From: Candidatus Tectimicrobiota bacterium
GTDB lineage: Bacteria > JACPUC01
Direction: 5' to 3'
Assembly (NCBI GenBank): GCA_016192455.1
Contig: JACPUC010000021.1
Coordinates: 35,630 to 99,629 of the forward strand
DNA length: 64,000 bases
Position 1 is the stretch's first letter. The number at the start of each line of letters is the position of its first letter. A program made the position numbers and the translations under genes. Positions 1 through 8,525 of the stretch are shown piece by piece. The notes beneath the pieces are model-generated. The model saw only the letters and a program-made list of their open reading frames with translations, searched no databases and had not been told where the DNA came from.

Positions 1-444
1 ATTGCCTACAACCACAAACGGCACATCAGCGAGGGTCTTGCCTGCAAGGACTGCCACAAGAGCGCCCTGACGGGCGAAGCCGCCGGTCGGCCGAGCGAGC
101 AGACGTGTCGCGACTGCCACGATCCCGGCGAGCTTGAGGAGGGTACGGAGGGGAAGAATCCTGAGATCGTCAAGCTCCTCACCTACCTCAAGGAGAAGGC
201 GCAGATTCCCTGGCGCCGCATCTTCCAGCTTCCAGAGCATGTCTACTTTTCCCATGTTCGGCATGCGACAGTCGCCAAGGTGGCGTGTGAAACCTGCCAT
301 GGTCCGATGGCGGAAGCCGTGCGACCGCCGAGCGCCCCCTTGGTCTCCATCACGATGGACTTCTGCATCAACTGCCACGTGCAGCAGCGGAGTGCGCGCG
401 CGGGCGCAGCGACAACCCGCGACTGTAATGCCTGCCATAAATAG
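1..444 (+). CDS. Multihaem c-type cytochrome (C-terminal part)
   Basis: The gene enters from the left edge, so its start and signal peptide are missing. Frame 1 reads to a TAG at 442-444 and contains five CxxCH haem-binding motifs (CKDCH, CRDCH, CETCH, CINCH, CNACH) plus scattered His residues that could serve as distal ligands. A periplasmic multihaem cytochrome encoded first in an operon with a molybdopterin subunit, a four-cluster ferredoxin and an NrfD protein is the arrangement of QrcA in the Qrc complex and ActA in alternative complex III. It probably passes electrons between the complex and a soluble cytochrome pool. The number of haems in the whole protein is unknown because the N terminus is cut off. 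Confidence 0.9.
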   Translation: MAYNHKRHISEGLACKDCHKSALTGEAAGRPSEQTCRDCHDPGELEEGTEGKNPEIVKLLTYLKEKAQIPWRRIFQLPEHVYFSHVRHATVAKVACETCHGPMAEAVRPPSAPLVSITMDFCINCHVQQRSARAGAATTRDCNACHK

Positions 445-513
445 AGGCAGCCGAGCGGGCGCGGCACGGCTCCGGGGGAACCGCTGCGGGCGCTGCCCAG
501 AGAAGGATGCGGC

Positions 514-2997
514 ATGAGGTACACGCGGCGCCATTTTCTCCAGACCCTGGGAGGCGCGGGCGTCGGGCTGGCGCTGAGCAGCTTCGGCTTCGCCGCGAGC
601 GAGAAGCCGGAGGATCTTCACGATACGTGGCCCGATCGCCAGGAGACCTGGAGCATCTCCATCTGCCAGCAGTGCCCCGGCGGCTGCGGTATCCGGGTGC
701 GGCAGGTGGGCGGGCGGCCGGTCAAGATCGAGGGCAACCCCGACCACCCGGTGAACCAGGGACGCCTCTGCCCCAAAGGGCAGAGCGCCCTGCACGCGCT
801 CTATGATCCCGACCGCATCCGCACGCCGTTGCTGCGCACCGGCAAGCGCGGCGCCGGCGCCTGGAAGCCTCTCGGCTGGGACGAAGCGCTGGGGATGCTG
901 CGGCAACGCCTAGCCGGGCTGCAGGCGCAGGGCGAGCCCCACCGCCTGGCGATCCTCGGCGGCCAGTACCGCGGCTTCATGGATCCCCTCTGGCGCCGCT
1001 TTGCCCATGCCTACGGAACGCCGAACTACATCCGCCTCAACTGCTTGCAAACGGATCAGGCGATGCTCGCGCACGTCCTCTCCCAGGGAGCCCAGGCGCC
1101 GCTCAGCTTCGATCTGCGCCATGCGCGCCTCATCCTCTCCTTCGGCTGCAACCTTCTGGAGACCTGGCAGTCCCCCGTGCACGTCGCCCGCGCCTATGCC
1201 GACACGGTGAGCGCCGCGGGCGGGCGCACCGCCAGATTGGTGCAGGTGGACCCCCGTTTCTCCCCCACCGCCGCCAAGGCGGACCAATGGGTTCCCATCG
1301 AACCGGGCAGGGACGGCGCCCTGGCGCTGGGGCTCGCCTACGTGCTGATTCGCGAGAACCTCTATGACGACCAGTTCGTGCGCAACTTCACCTTCGGCTT
1401 CCATGATTGGGTCGATGACCACGGGGTGCGCCAGCGCGGTTACCGCAGCGTCGTCCTCGACACCTACGAGCCGAGCCACGTCGCCGAGATCACCGGGGTG
1501 CCGGTGGAGACCATCATCCAGTTGGCGCGCGAGTTCGGCGCCCGGAAGCCGGCCCTGGCCATCGGCAGCCGCGGCGTCTCCCAATACTCCAATGACAACC
1601 TGAGTCGTCTCGCGGTGCACAGCCTGAACGCGCTCGTCGGCAACATCGGCCAGAAGGGAGGGGTGCTGGGACAGAACGTCCTCCCCTTCACTCCCTGGCC
1701 CTCCTTCGAGCTGGATGGGGCGGCGCGGCGCGGCGTCGCCATGCCACGCGTCGACGGCGCCGGTCAGGGCCGCTACCTCCTCAGCACCGATGCCTTCCAG
1801 GCGCTGCCGCAAAACCTCAAAGCGGACAAGCCCTACTCCATCGATACCCTGCTCATCTACGGCACGAACCCACTCCTTTCCCATCCAAGCGGCGCCGGCT
1901 TCAGCGGCGTCCTCGATCATGTTGGCTTCGTGGTGAGCTTCTCGCCTTACTACGACGAGACGGCCATGATGGCCGACCTCGTGCTTCCCGACCACACGCC
2001 CCTCGAACGCTGGTTGGACGACCCCCTCACCCAGTTGGCCGGTTTCTCCGCCTTCAGCATCGCTCCGCCGGTGGTCTCCCCCCTCTTCGAGACGAGATCG
2101 ACGGGTGACGTCGTGCTCAGGTTGGCCGCCATGCTGGGCGGCGTTCCAGCGCTCGCCCTCCCCTGGAAGAGCTACGAGGACCTCCTCCGCTTCAGCGCCC
2201 GCGGCCTCTTCGAGGCAGGGTTCGGCCATGTCATCTCGATTCCGGAACGCGAGGGATTCCGGCAGCTCCTACGCCAGCGCGGGTACTGGAGGAGGGAGCT
2301 TGCGACCTTCGACGACTTCTGGAAGGCCCTGGTGAGCCGCGGCGCCTGGTGGGATGCCGAGGAGAACTACGGGGCGCTGGCGATGGTCCTGCACACCCCG
2401 TCGCGCCGCTACGAGTTCTACTCGCAGACCCTCCGCCGTCAGGTGGAGGAGGAAGCGCGCAAGCTTGCCGAGCGCGAGAAGGGGCTTGATGTCGGGGCTG
2501 CCGTGAAGCGCCTTGCCGGCGAGCTGCACCTCGGCCAGAACGAACAACTCTTCTACCTGCCGCACTATGAAGAGCCGAGCTTTCGTGGGGAGGATCGCAG
2601 TTACCCCCTGCACTTCGGGTCCTACAAACTCATGAGCCGCTATGGCGGCCGTACCGGCAATCAGCCATGGCTGCAGGAACACCCCGCGGCGTTCATCGAG
2701 AGTGACTGGGACCCCTGGGTCGAGATCAACCCGGTCACGGCGCGCCGACTCAACATCCAAGACGGCGAGTGGGTGTGGGTCGAATCAAGCAAGGGGCGGC
2801 TGCGGGCCAAGGCCCGCCTCTATCCGGGAACGCGGCCCAACATGGTGAATATGGCCACGGGGGCCGGCCATACCGCGATGGGCCGCTGGGCCCAGGGGGT
2901 CGGCGCCAACCCGAATGAGGTCATCCTGCCGGGAAGCGATGTGGTGCGCGGCTTTGGAACGCTGGGAGAGACCCGGGTGCGGATCGTGAAACTCTAG
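514..2997 (+). CDS. Molybdopterin oxidoreductase family catalytic-type subunit, Tat-exported
   Basis: 827 residues. The N terminus carries a twin-arginine motif (TRRHFLQTLG, residues 4-13) followed by a hydrophobic stretch, so the protein is folded before export. One [4Fe-4S] site is visible: C51, C54, C58 and C86. A cysteine at residue 177 sits where many DMSO reductase-family enzymes have the Mo ligand, but this placement is by eye. The C-terminal region is the usual dinucleotide-binding domain. The ATG follows an AGAAGGA ribosome site. It is encoded between a multihaem cytochrome and ferredoxin/NrfD subunits, as in Qrc, polysulfide reductase and ACIII. The substrate cannot be told from sequence; in Qrc and ACIII the corresponding subunit is not a Mo catalyst. 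QrcB-like or a true reductase are both possible. Confidence 0.9.
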   Translation: MRYTRRHFLQTLGGAGVGLALSSFGFAASEKPEDLHDTWPDRQETWSISICQQCPGGCGIRVRQVGGRPVKIEGNPDHPVNQGRLCPKGQSALHALYDPDRIRTPLLRTGKRGAGAWKPLGWDEALGMLRQRLAGLQAQGEPHRLAILGGQYRGFMDPLWRRFAHAYGTPNYIRLNCLQTDQAMLAHVLSQGAQAPLSFDLRHARLILSFGCNLLETWQSPVHVARAYADTVSAAGGRTARLVQVDPRFSPTAAKADQWVPIEPGRDGALALGLAYVLIRENLYDDQFVRNFTFGFHDWVDDHGVRQRGYRSVVLDTYEPSHVAEITGVPVETIIQLAREFGARKPALAIGSRGVSQYSNDNLSRLAVHSLNALVGNIGQKGGVLGQNVLPFTPWPSFELDGAARRGVAMPRVDGAGQGRYLLSTDAFQALPQNLKADKPYSIDTLLIYGTNPLLSHPSGAGFSGVLDHVGFVVSFSPYYDETAMMADLVLPDHTPLERWLDDPLTQLAGFSAFSIAPPVVSPLFETRSTGDVVLRLAAMLGGVPALALPWKSYEDLLRFSARGLFEAGFGHVISIPEREGFRQLLRQRGYWRRELATFDDFWKALVSRGAWWDAEENYGALAMVLHTPSRRYEFYSQTLRRQVEEEARKLAEREKGLDVGAAVKRLAGELHLGQNEQLFYLPHYEEPSFRGEDRSYPLHFGSYKLMSRYGGRTGNQPWLQEHPAAFIESDWDPWVEINPVTARRLNIQDGEWVWVESSKGRLRAKARLYPGTRPNMVNMATGAGHTAMGRWAQGVGANPNEVILPGSDVVRGFGTLGETRVRIVKL

Positions 2998-3016
2998 CCT
3001 CGTGGAAGGGGACCAC

Positions 3017-3712
3017 GTGCCACGCTGGGCGATGGTGATTGATATCGATAAGTGCACCGGCTGCCAGGCCTGCGTGCTTGCCTGTAAAGCGGAGAACAAC
3101 ATCCCCGCCGTCAGCCGCGAGGAGAGCGCGCGCGGCCGCAGCATCAGTTGGATGCGCATCCTCCACGAAGTCGAGGGGGAGTACCCCGACGTGCGCCTGC
3201 GGTTCATCCCGCGCCCCTGCATGCACTGCGACAATCCGCCCTGCACGAAGGTCTGCCCCGTCATGGCCACCTACAAGGACCGCGACGGCATCGTGGCGCA
3301 AATCTACCCGCGCTGCATCGGCTGCCGCTTCTGCATGGCCGCCTGCCCCTACACCGTGAAGTACTTCAACTGGCACACCTACGAGATGCCGAACCTGCAG
3401 CAGCGCATGCACAATCCCGACGTCTCGGTGCGCACGAAAGGAGTGGTCGAGAAGTGCACCTTCTGCCACCACCGCCTGCAACGCGCCCACGACGAGGCGC
3501 GCCGCCAGGGCCGACCCCTGGAGGCTGGCAGCTACACGACTGCCTGTTCACAGACGTGCCCGACGGGAGCCATACGTTTCGGCGACCTCGATGATCGCGA
3601 CAGCGAGGTGGCCCGCCTGGCGAAGAGCCCGCGGGCGTTCCGCCTGCTTGCAGAACTTGGCACGCAGCCGAAGGTCATCTACCTGACAGAACGGGACCGC
3701 CATGCGACCTGA
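3017..3712 (+). CDS. Four-cluster [4Fe-4S] ferredoxin subunit of molybdoenzyme-type complex
   Basis: 231 residues. Four cysteine groups are present in the order typical of PsrB/TtrB/QrcC subunits: CTGCQAC (from residue 13), CMHCDNPPC, CIGCRFC and CTFC with later C...CP residues. It should wire electrons between the molybdopterin subunit and the NrfD/haem subunits on the periplasmic face; no signal peptide is seen, so export would be with the Tat-bearing partner. I chose the GTG at 3017 because GGAAGGGG (3004-3011) lies five bases before it; a GTG at 3002 is the longer option. The end overlaps the next gene by 11 bases, indicating translational coupling. Confidence 0.92.
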   Translation: MPRWAMVIDIDKCTGCQACVLACKAENNIPAVSREESARGRSISWMRILHEVEGEYPDVRLRFIPRPCMHCDNPPCTKVCPVMATYKDRDGIVAQIYPRCIGCRFCMAACPYTVKYFNWHTYEMPNLQQRMHNPDVSVRTKGVVEKCTFCHHRLQRAHDEARRQGRPLEAGSYTTACSQTCPTGAIRFGDLDDRDSEVARLAKSPRAFRLLAELGTQPKVIYLTERDRHAT

Positions 3713-5048
3713 TGCACCCACCCTGGAGCTCGACCTCGCGCTCATCAACCCGATTGTGAAGACGAGCCGCACCTTCTTCATCGCCGCGGCGTTCCTGCTC
3801 CTGGTGATTCTCTGGGCCAACTTGGCCTACCGCTCGCAGCTCGTGGAAGGGCTCGGCGTCACCGGCCTTAACCAGCCGGTAAGCTGGGGCTTCTACATCA
3901 CCAACTTCGTCTTTTTCATCGGCATCAGCCACGCCGGCACGCTCATCTCGGCTATCCTGCGCATCGCCCAGGCCGAGTGGCGCCGCCCCATCACGCGCAT
4001 GGCCGAGGTCATCACCGTCGTCGTCCTCTTCCTGGGCGCCGTGAACATCATCTTTGACCTGGGCCGCCCCGATCGCGCCCTCAATGTCATCTACTGGGGG
4101 CGCTACCAATCGCCCCTCCTGTGGGACGTTACGAGCATCACCACCTACCTGACAGCAAGTACCATCTACCTCTACCTTCCTCTCATCCCCGATGTCGCCA
4201 TCCTGCGCGACCGGGTCAGCCGCTTCAACTGGCTCTACCGCATCCTCGCCCTGGGCTGGCGGGGCACCGAGCGCCAGGAGAAAGTGCTGCAGCGCGCCAT
4301 CGCCATCATGGCCATCGTCGTCATCCCGGTCGCCGTGTCGGTGCACAGCGTCGTCTCCTTCGTCTTCTCCATGACCCTGCAACCGATGTGGCACAGCACC
4401 ATCTTCGGGCCGTACTTCGTGGTGGGAGCGATCTTCTCCGGCATCGCCGCGCTCATCATCGCCATGGTCGTGGTCCGCAAGGTCTACCACCTCGAAGCCT
4501 ACATGAAGCCGATCCACTTCAACTACCTGAGCCTCCTCCTGCTCATCATGTCGCTGCTGTGGTTCTACTTCACCTTCGCGGAGTACCTCACCGGCTACTA
4601 CGGCGGGGAGCCGGAGGAGATGAAGGTCTTCTGGGCCAAGCTGACGGGGGATTTCGCGCCCTTCTTCTGGAGCATGGTGCTCTGTAACTTCTTCATTCCG
4701 GTCCTCATCCTGAGCTTCCGGCGCACGCGCACTATCCTCGGCGCCTTGCTCGCCTCGTCCACCGTGGTCATCGGCATGTGGATCGAGCGCTTCATCATCA
4801 TCGTGCCGACGCTGTCGCACCCGCGCCTGCCACACGCCGCGGCCATCTACCTGCCCAGCCTCGTCGAGTGGGCGATGTTCGCCGGCAGCATTGCCACCTT
4901 CATCCTGCTCTACATGGTCTTCACGAAGCTCTTCCCGATCATCTCGCTGTGGGAAATCCAGGAAGGTCGCGAGGTCGGCTTGCGGCACATGGAGGAACGG
5001 GTGCGCGCCTATCTCCCCTCGACACCCACGCCAAGCAGCCAGGTTTGA
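3702..5048 (+). CDS. NrfD/PsrC-family integral membrane subunit
   Basis: 448 residues, strongly hydrophobic with about ten predicted membrane segments. The early block PVSWGFYITNFVFFIGISHA followed by GTLISAIL is the conserved quinone-proximal region of NrfD, PsrC, QrcD and ActC proteins, and FDLGRP follows in the usual place. It anchors the complex and exchanges electrons with the quinone pool. It overlaps the ferredoxin subunit gene and is followed by a 49-base gap to a small membrane protein. NrfD subunits alone do not decide direction: quinol oxidation with cytochrome c reduction, or quinone reduction, are both possible. Confidence 0.93.
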   Translation: MRPDAPTLELDLALINPIVKTSRTFFIAAAFLLLVILWANLAYRSQLVEGLGVTGLNQPVSWGFYITNFVFFIGISHAGTLISAILRIAQAEWRRPITRMAEVITVVVLFLGAVNIIFDLGRPDRALNVIYWGRYQSPLLWDVTSITTYLTASTIYLYLPLIPDVAILRDRVSRFNWLYRILALGWRGTERQEKVLQRAIAIMAIVVIPVAVSVHSVVSFVFSMTLQPMWHSTIFGPYFVVGAIFSGIAALIIAMVVVRKVYHLEAYMKPIHFNYLSLLLLIMSLLWFYFTFAEYLTGYYGGEPEEMKVFWAKLTGDFAPFFWSMVLCNFFIPVLILSFRRTRTILGALLASSTVVIGMWIERFIIIVPTLSHPRLPHAAAIYLPSLVEWAMFAGSIATFILLYMVFTKLFPIISLWEIQEGREVGLRHMEERVRAYLPSTPTPSSQV

Positions 5049-5097
5049 GACCTGGCCGACGTTCCGCCGCAGCCCGGGTGCTGCGGGAGGGTCAAGG

Positions 5098-5346
5098 ATG
5101 CAACGCGATCCACGCTGGGTGTTGTACGTGCAGAACGCGGGGCTCTTCCTCTTCACCGTCTTCGTGTTCGGCGTCATCGGCTGGATCATTCGCCTCATCC
5201 GGCTCTCCTGGACGCTCGATGACAGTCCTTCCGGGTCGATCGCCATCTCGCTCATCGCCATCCCGGTTTTCCTCTTGCTCCTGGGCGTCGTCAACTACGT
5301 CTTCTGGGGCATCCGTGGCGCCGTCGAGAAGGAGGATTCGCAATGA
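5098..5346 (+). CDS. Small membrane protein of the redox operon
   Basis: 82 residues with two hydrophobic segments (about residues 8-30 and 45-70), so probably a two-helix membrane protein with a short charged C-terminal tail. The start ATG at 5098 follows a GGGAGGGTCAAG ribosome site. Its TGA overlaps the ATG of the next cytochrome (ATGA at 5343-5346). I recognise no family; position suggests an accessory or anchor subunit of the NrfD complex, analogous in role to small ActD/ActE-type subunits but without visible similarity. Confidence 0.8.
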   Translation: MQRDPRWVLYVQNAGLFLFTVFVFGVIGWIIRLIRLSWTLDDSPSGSIAISLIAIPVFLLLLGVVNYVFWGIRGAVEKEDSQ

Positions 5347-6587
5347 GGCAGCGCCTCGCCTCGCGCACCGTGATGGCCGTGGTCGTCGGCTGCGTCGTGT
5401 TCTTCGGCGTGGCGTTTCGCGCCGCGGCGTCTGACGAGAGGCTGTTACCCGATAACCCCCTGGCCGGGCAAGAGCTCTTCCTCTCGAAAGGTTGCGTCTC
5501 GTGCCATGCCGTCCTCGGCCATGGCGGCACCGCCGGGCCTGATTTCGGCAAGATCCAGCTCAGCAAGAGCATTCTCGGCATCGCCGCCCTGATGTGGAAC
5601 CACTCTCCCCGCATGACGGAGGAGTTCCTCAGACTGCAGCGCGCACGCCCTGAATTCAGCGCCGAGGAGATGAGCAACCTGATCGGCTTCCTCTACCTCC
5701 TGAACTACTTCGATCCGCTGGGCGATCCCAAGACGGGGGCCGAGGTGTTCAAGTCGCACCTCTGCGAAAACTGCCATGCCGTGGGAGGTGCGGGGGGAAA
5801 GGTGGCGCCGCCGCTCGATCGCCTGAAGAACTACTACACGCCGATCTACCTCGCCACCTCCATGTGGAACCACGGCGCCAAGATGACCGAGTCGATGAAG
5901 CAGCGCAACGTGCCCCTGCCTCGCTTCCACGGCGCCGACGTGGCCGACCTGCTGGCGTTCATCCGCCAGATGGCGCGCACCGACGTGGTGGAGCGCCACT
6001 ACCTCGAACCGGGCAGCCCAGCGCGCGGCGCGCTGATTGTCCATACCAAGGGGTGCAGCCAGTGCCACGGCATCCACAAGAGCAATGGCGGAACCGAAGC
6101 GGATGCCCGCCCGCCCTTCGCTACGCTTTTCCCGAACATGGAAGGACCGAACCTGGCGAAGTTGGGGTTGCGCACCAACTTCTCGCACATCGCCGGCATG
6201 CTCTGGACCCATGGCGATGGGGTGTGGGAAATCATGCAGCGAAACGGCGTCGAGGTCCCCACCTTCAGCCCGCAGGAGATGGCCGACCTGAGCATCTACC
6301 TCTACTTCCTCGGCTACGCGGACAGCCCGGGAAATGTTCAGGGAGGGCGCTCCGTGTTCGTGGAGAAAGGATGCGTTCTCTGTCACAGCCCCCACGATGA
6401 TGCCAAGAAGATCGGACCTGGGCTCGCAAAGATCGCCAAGAACGCCACTCCCTTCGAGATCGTGGCTGCCATGTGGAACCATCTGCCGACCATGGAGAAA
6501 CGGCTCAATGAACTGAAGTTCCCCTGGCCACGGTTCACGACGGCCGAGATGGGCGATCTCATCACCTACTTGCGGTCGATGGAGTGA
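5343..6587 (+). CDS. Tetrahaem cytochrome c built of four class-I-like domains
   Basis: 414 residues with an N-terminal hydrophobic signal or anchor (about residues 8-28). Four CxxCH motifs occur at residues 51-55 (CVSCH), 141-145 (CENCH), 238-242 (CSQCH) and 344-348 (CVLCH), spaced about 90-105 residues apart. Each is followed by a repeated MWNH or LWTH block and a conserved EM(A/S)xL(I/S) segment, so the protein looks like four tandem copies of a monohaem domain. Start overlaps the previous stop. It is the last gene before the terminator at 6721. It likely carries electrons from the membrane complex to a periplasmic oxidase or reductase. Confidence 0.92.
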   Translation: MRQRLASRTVMAVVVGCVVFFGVAFRAAASDERLLPDNPLAGQELFLSKGCVSCHAVLGHGGTAGPDFGKIQLSKSILGIAALMWNHSPRMTEEFLRLQRARPEFSAEEMSNLIGFLYLLNYFDPLGDPKTGAEVFKSHLCENCHAVGGAGGKVAPPLDRLKNYYTPIYLATSMWNHGAKMTESMKQRNVPLPRFHGADVADLLAFIRQMARTDVVERHYLEPGSPARGALIVHTKGCSQCHGIHKSNGGTEADARPPFATLFPNMEGPNLAKLGLRTNFSHIAGMLWTHGDGVWEIMQRNGVEVPTFSPQEMADLSIYLYFLGYADSPGNVQGGRSVFVEKGCVLCHSPHDDAKKIGPGLAKIAKNATPFEIVAAMWNHLPTMEKRLNELKFPWPRFTTAEMGDLITYLRSME

Positions 6588-6720
6588 CGCGGCCGGCGGG
6601 GCGCCGGCAAGAACGGCCGGGGTTGTGGCGCACCAGGCTGAGCGTCGAGCCGAACCGTCGGCGCACAGCAAAGACGGGGCAAGGAGCGCGGTTCGAGGCC
6701 TACCAGCACGCAGCGTCAAG

Positions 6721-6761
6721 AGCCGCATCGCCCTGACGAGACGGGCGGGCGGCTTTTTTTT
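6721..6761 (+). terminator. Intrinsic terminator of the redox operon
   Basis: AGCCGC (6721-6726) and CGCCC (6729-6733) pair with GGGCG (6743-6747) and GCGGCT (6749-6754), giving an 11-bp stem with a small internal irregularity, followed by an eight-base T run (6754-6761). It lies 134 bases after the tetrahaem cytochrome stop. Confidence 0.85.
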
Positions 6762-7589
6762 CGCTGCCCCCCGCACCGTCTCGCCGGCGTCCGCTCTCCT
6801 GGCGCATCCGAGAGGGACCCCTCCGTGGGTTTTGCGTCAGCGCGCGGCGTTGACGTGAGAACCGTCTCCAAGGCGGGGCGCAGCGGTATCAACGCACCTT
6901 CTCATTGCATGGAGATGTCATGGCGCGGAGCAGATCTGCGGGCATTCAACGATTGGAAATTCTCAACGACTAATTCGAGACTATCATCCCCGTCGAAGAG
7001 AGAACGAATCTTGCTTGGCGTGACGTTTGGCGGTTTTTCTTGTCTGTGAGCTGGCATAAAAAGATCAAGAAAACAGGCTCATCTGAAGCGCAAGAGTTTC
7101 CCCTCTTCCCCTCTCCGTACTTGAAGGTGACGTTTCGGGCGCATCGCGTCGTTTCATCGAGGTCCAAACAACGATGAAACGCCTGTCCGAAGAGGCGATG
7201 AGAGATGAAGGGAAGATCGAGTACTGTTGAGGAAAATCTTCTCTTCAGGCACAGTCCGGTCGCCTCGCCTTCCAACTTCCCGAAGAGCGCGGCTTGCTGC
7301 ACCGTCGCGAAATGATCTCTCCCCGCTCTCCTCGCCTGCGGCTCCCCGTGGGTCATCAGGGAGATCGTCGCGCTCCGCCGCCGAGGCGCACCTCCCCCCC
7401 GGCCGGCACTTGAAGAAGAACGGCGCGAAACGATAAGATAGAGATCGGGCACGCCGGCATCCCTTCACCCTTCCAGGCGAACCGCCGCGCGGCATTCCCT
7501 CGAGGCTGTCGCGCCACGGCCGGGGCTAAGCTGCGGGAAGCCGCAAGCCCCTGCGCGCAACCCGAAACACCGGCGAATGAGAAGCGACG
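6762..7589. other. Intergenic region without a convincing gene
   Basis: About 830 bases. The part from roughly 6900 to 7250 is visibly richer in A+T than the surroundings. It contains a perfect 10-bp inverted repeat, CGTTTCATCG at 7150-7159 and CGATGAAACG at 7172-7181, with a 12-base loop. Short reading frames here have no ribosome sites and odd composition, and I do not accept any as a gene. Confidence 0.6.
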
Positions 7590-7859
7590 ATGAACCCAAC
7601 CCGCCGCGCCGATATCCTGGTTCGCCCGTTGGGTGAGGGGCTGGTGCTCTATGACCCCCTCAGCATGACCACCCACACGCTCAATCAAACGGCGGGTTTC
7701 ATTTGGGCGCAGTGCGACGGCAAAACGTCCACCCCCTCGATAGCGGCGGCGCTCACCCGCACGTTCGACGTCGACGCCGGAGCGGCCGCCGCGGACGTCG
7801 AGGAAGTCATCCGGCAGCTTGCGGAGCTGGGGCTCCTCGTCGTTGAAGGCACAGCGTAA
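7590..7859 (+). CDS. PqqD-family (RiPP recognition element-like) protein
   Basis: 89 residues. The sequence HTLNQTAGFIWAQCDG followed by a helical segment ending ELGLLVVEG is the PqqD/RRE winged-helix fold. PqqD binds the precursor peptide for a radical SAM enzyme in PQQ synthesis, and the same fold serves many RiPP systems. Here no radical SAM protein, precursor or transporter lies next to it. Orphan PqqD-like proteins of this size are also common as uncharacterised single genes. A TenA/PqqC-like gene exists in the window but 54 kb away. Confidence 0.8.
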   Translation: MNPTRRADILVRPLGEGLVLYDPLSMTTHTLNQTAGFIWAQCDGKTSTPSIAAALTRTFDVDAGAAAADVEEVIRQLAELGLLVVEGTA

Positions 7860-7960
7860 GGTTGCCGCTCTCTGCCGCATGGCCTGTGGTGCATGCCCTT
7901 CGGGCCGCACCCATGGCGCGGCGCGGAGCCGCCGCCGTGGTGCAGCGGCCTCCGCCCTTC

Positions 7961-8410
7961 CTAGCCCGCGCCTTCCTCCACGCACAGCTCCTCGCTGATC
8001 GCCACCGCCCTCGCCACCGTGCGGTAGAGCGGACAGCGCTGCCGAAACCCCTCCGTGAGGCGCTCCGCCTCCTCCTGCCGCGGTCCGCGCACCTCATAGC
8101 GAAAACGGATGGTCTGGAGAATCGGATCGACCTCCTCTCCTTGCACCCCGCGGGGATCGAAGTCGCCCTCCACGAAGGCCCGCACCTCCTCAAGCCGGAC
8201 GCCCATCTCCTGGGCCAGGTGCTCTATGAACATCACCCCGCAGGCGGCAAGCGGCGCGAGGAACATCTCCACCGTGTTGATGGCCTCGTTCCGACCGCCG
8301 ATGAGCGGCGGCGCGTCCACGACCAGATGGTGGTTCCGCGCCGCAATGATGACCCGTCCTTTGACGGCGCCGCGCACTGCCGACACTTTCACCGTCGCCA
8401 ATTGAGCCAT
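7961..8410 (-). CDS. OsmC/Ohr-family protein
   Basis: 149 residues from the ATG at 8410, which is preceded by AGGAG at a nine-base spacing; a longer frame upstream has no ribosome site. Two reactive-type cysteines are at the family positions, C57 in LAACGVMF and C126 in RCPLYRTV, with GGRNEAINTVE earlier. OsmC and Ohr proteins reduce organic hydroperoxides through a Cys pair in a domain-swapped dimer. The sequence is closer to the general OsmC/YhfA group than to Ohr, and the true substrate is open. The gene is convergent with pqqD-like and lies downstream of a regulator on the same strand. Confidence 0.85.
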   Translation of the reverse strand: MAQLATVKVSAVRGAVKGRVIIAARNHHLVVDAPPLIGGRNEAINTVEMFLAPLAACGVMFIEHLAQEMGVRLEEVRAFVEGDFDPRGVQGEEVDPILQTIRFRYEVRGPRQEEAERLTEGFRQRCPLYRTVARAVAISEELCVEEGAG

Positions 8411-8525
8411 GGCGTCATGCTCCTGCGTGCGCGAGATGCGTGGCGGGCGCGGCAGCGCCGTTCCCGCCAAGGGCGTCTCCCGCTCTTGCACCCTGCCGGG
8501 GTAGCCTGGCGGCGAGGGGGGTGAA

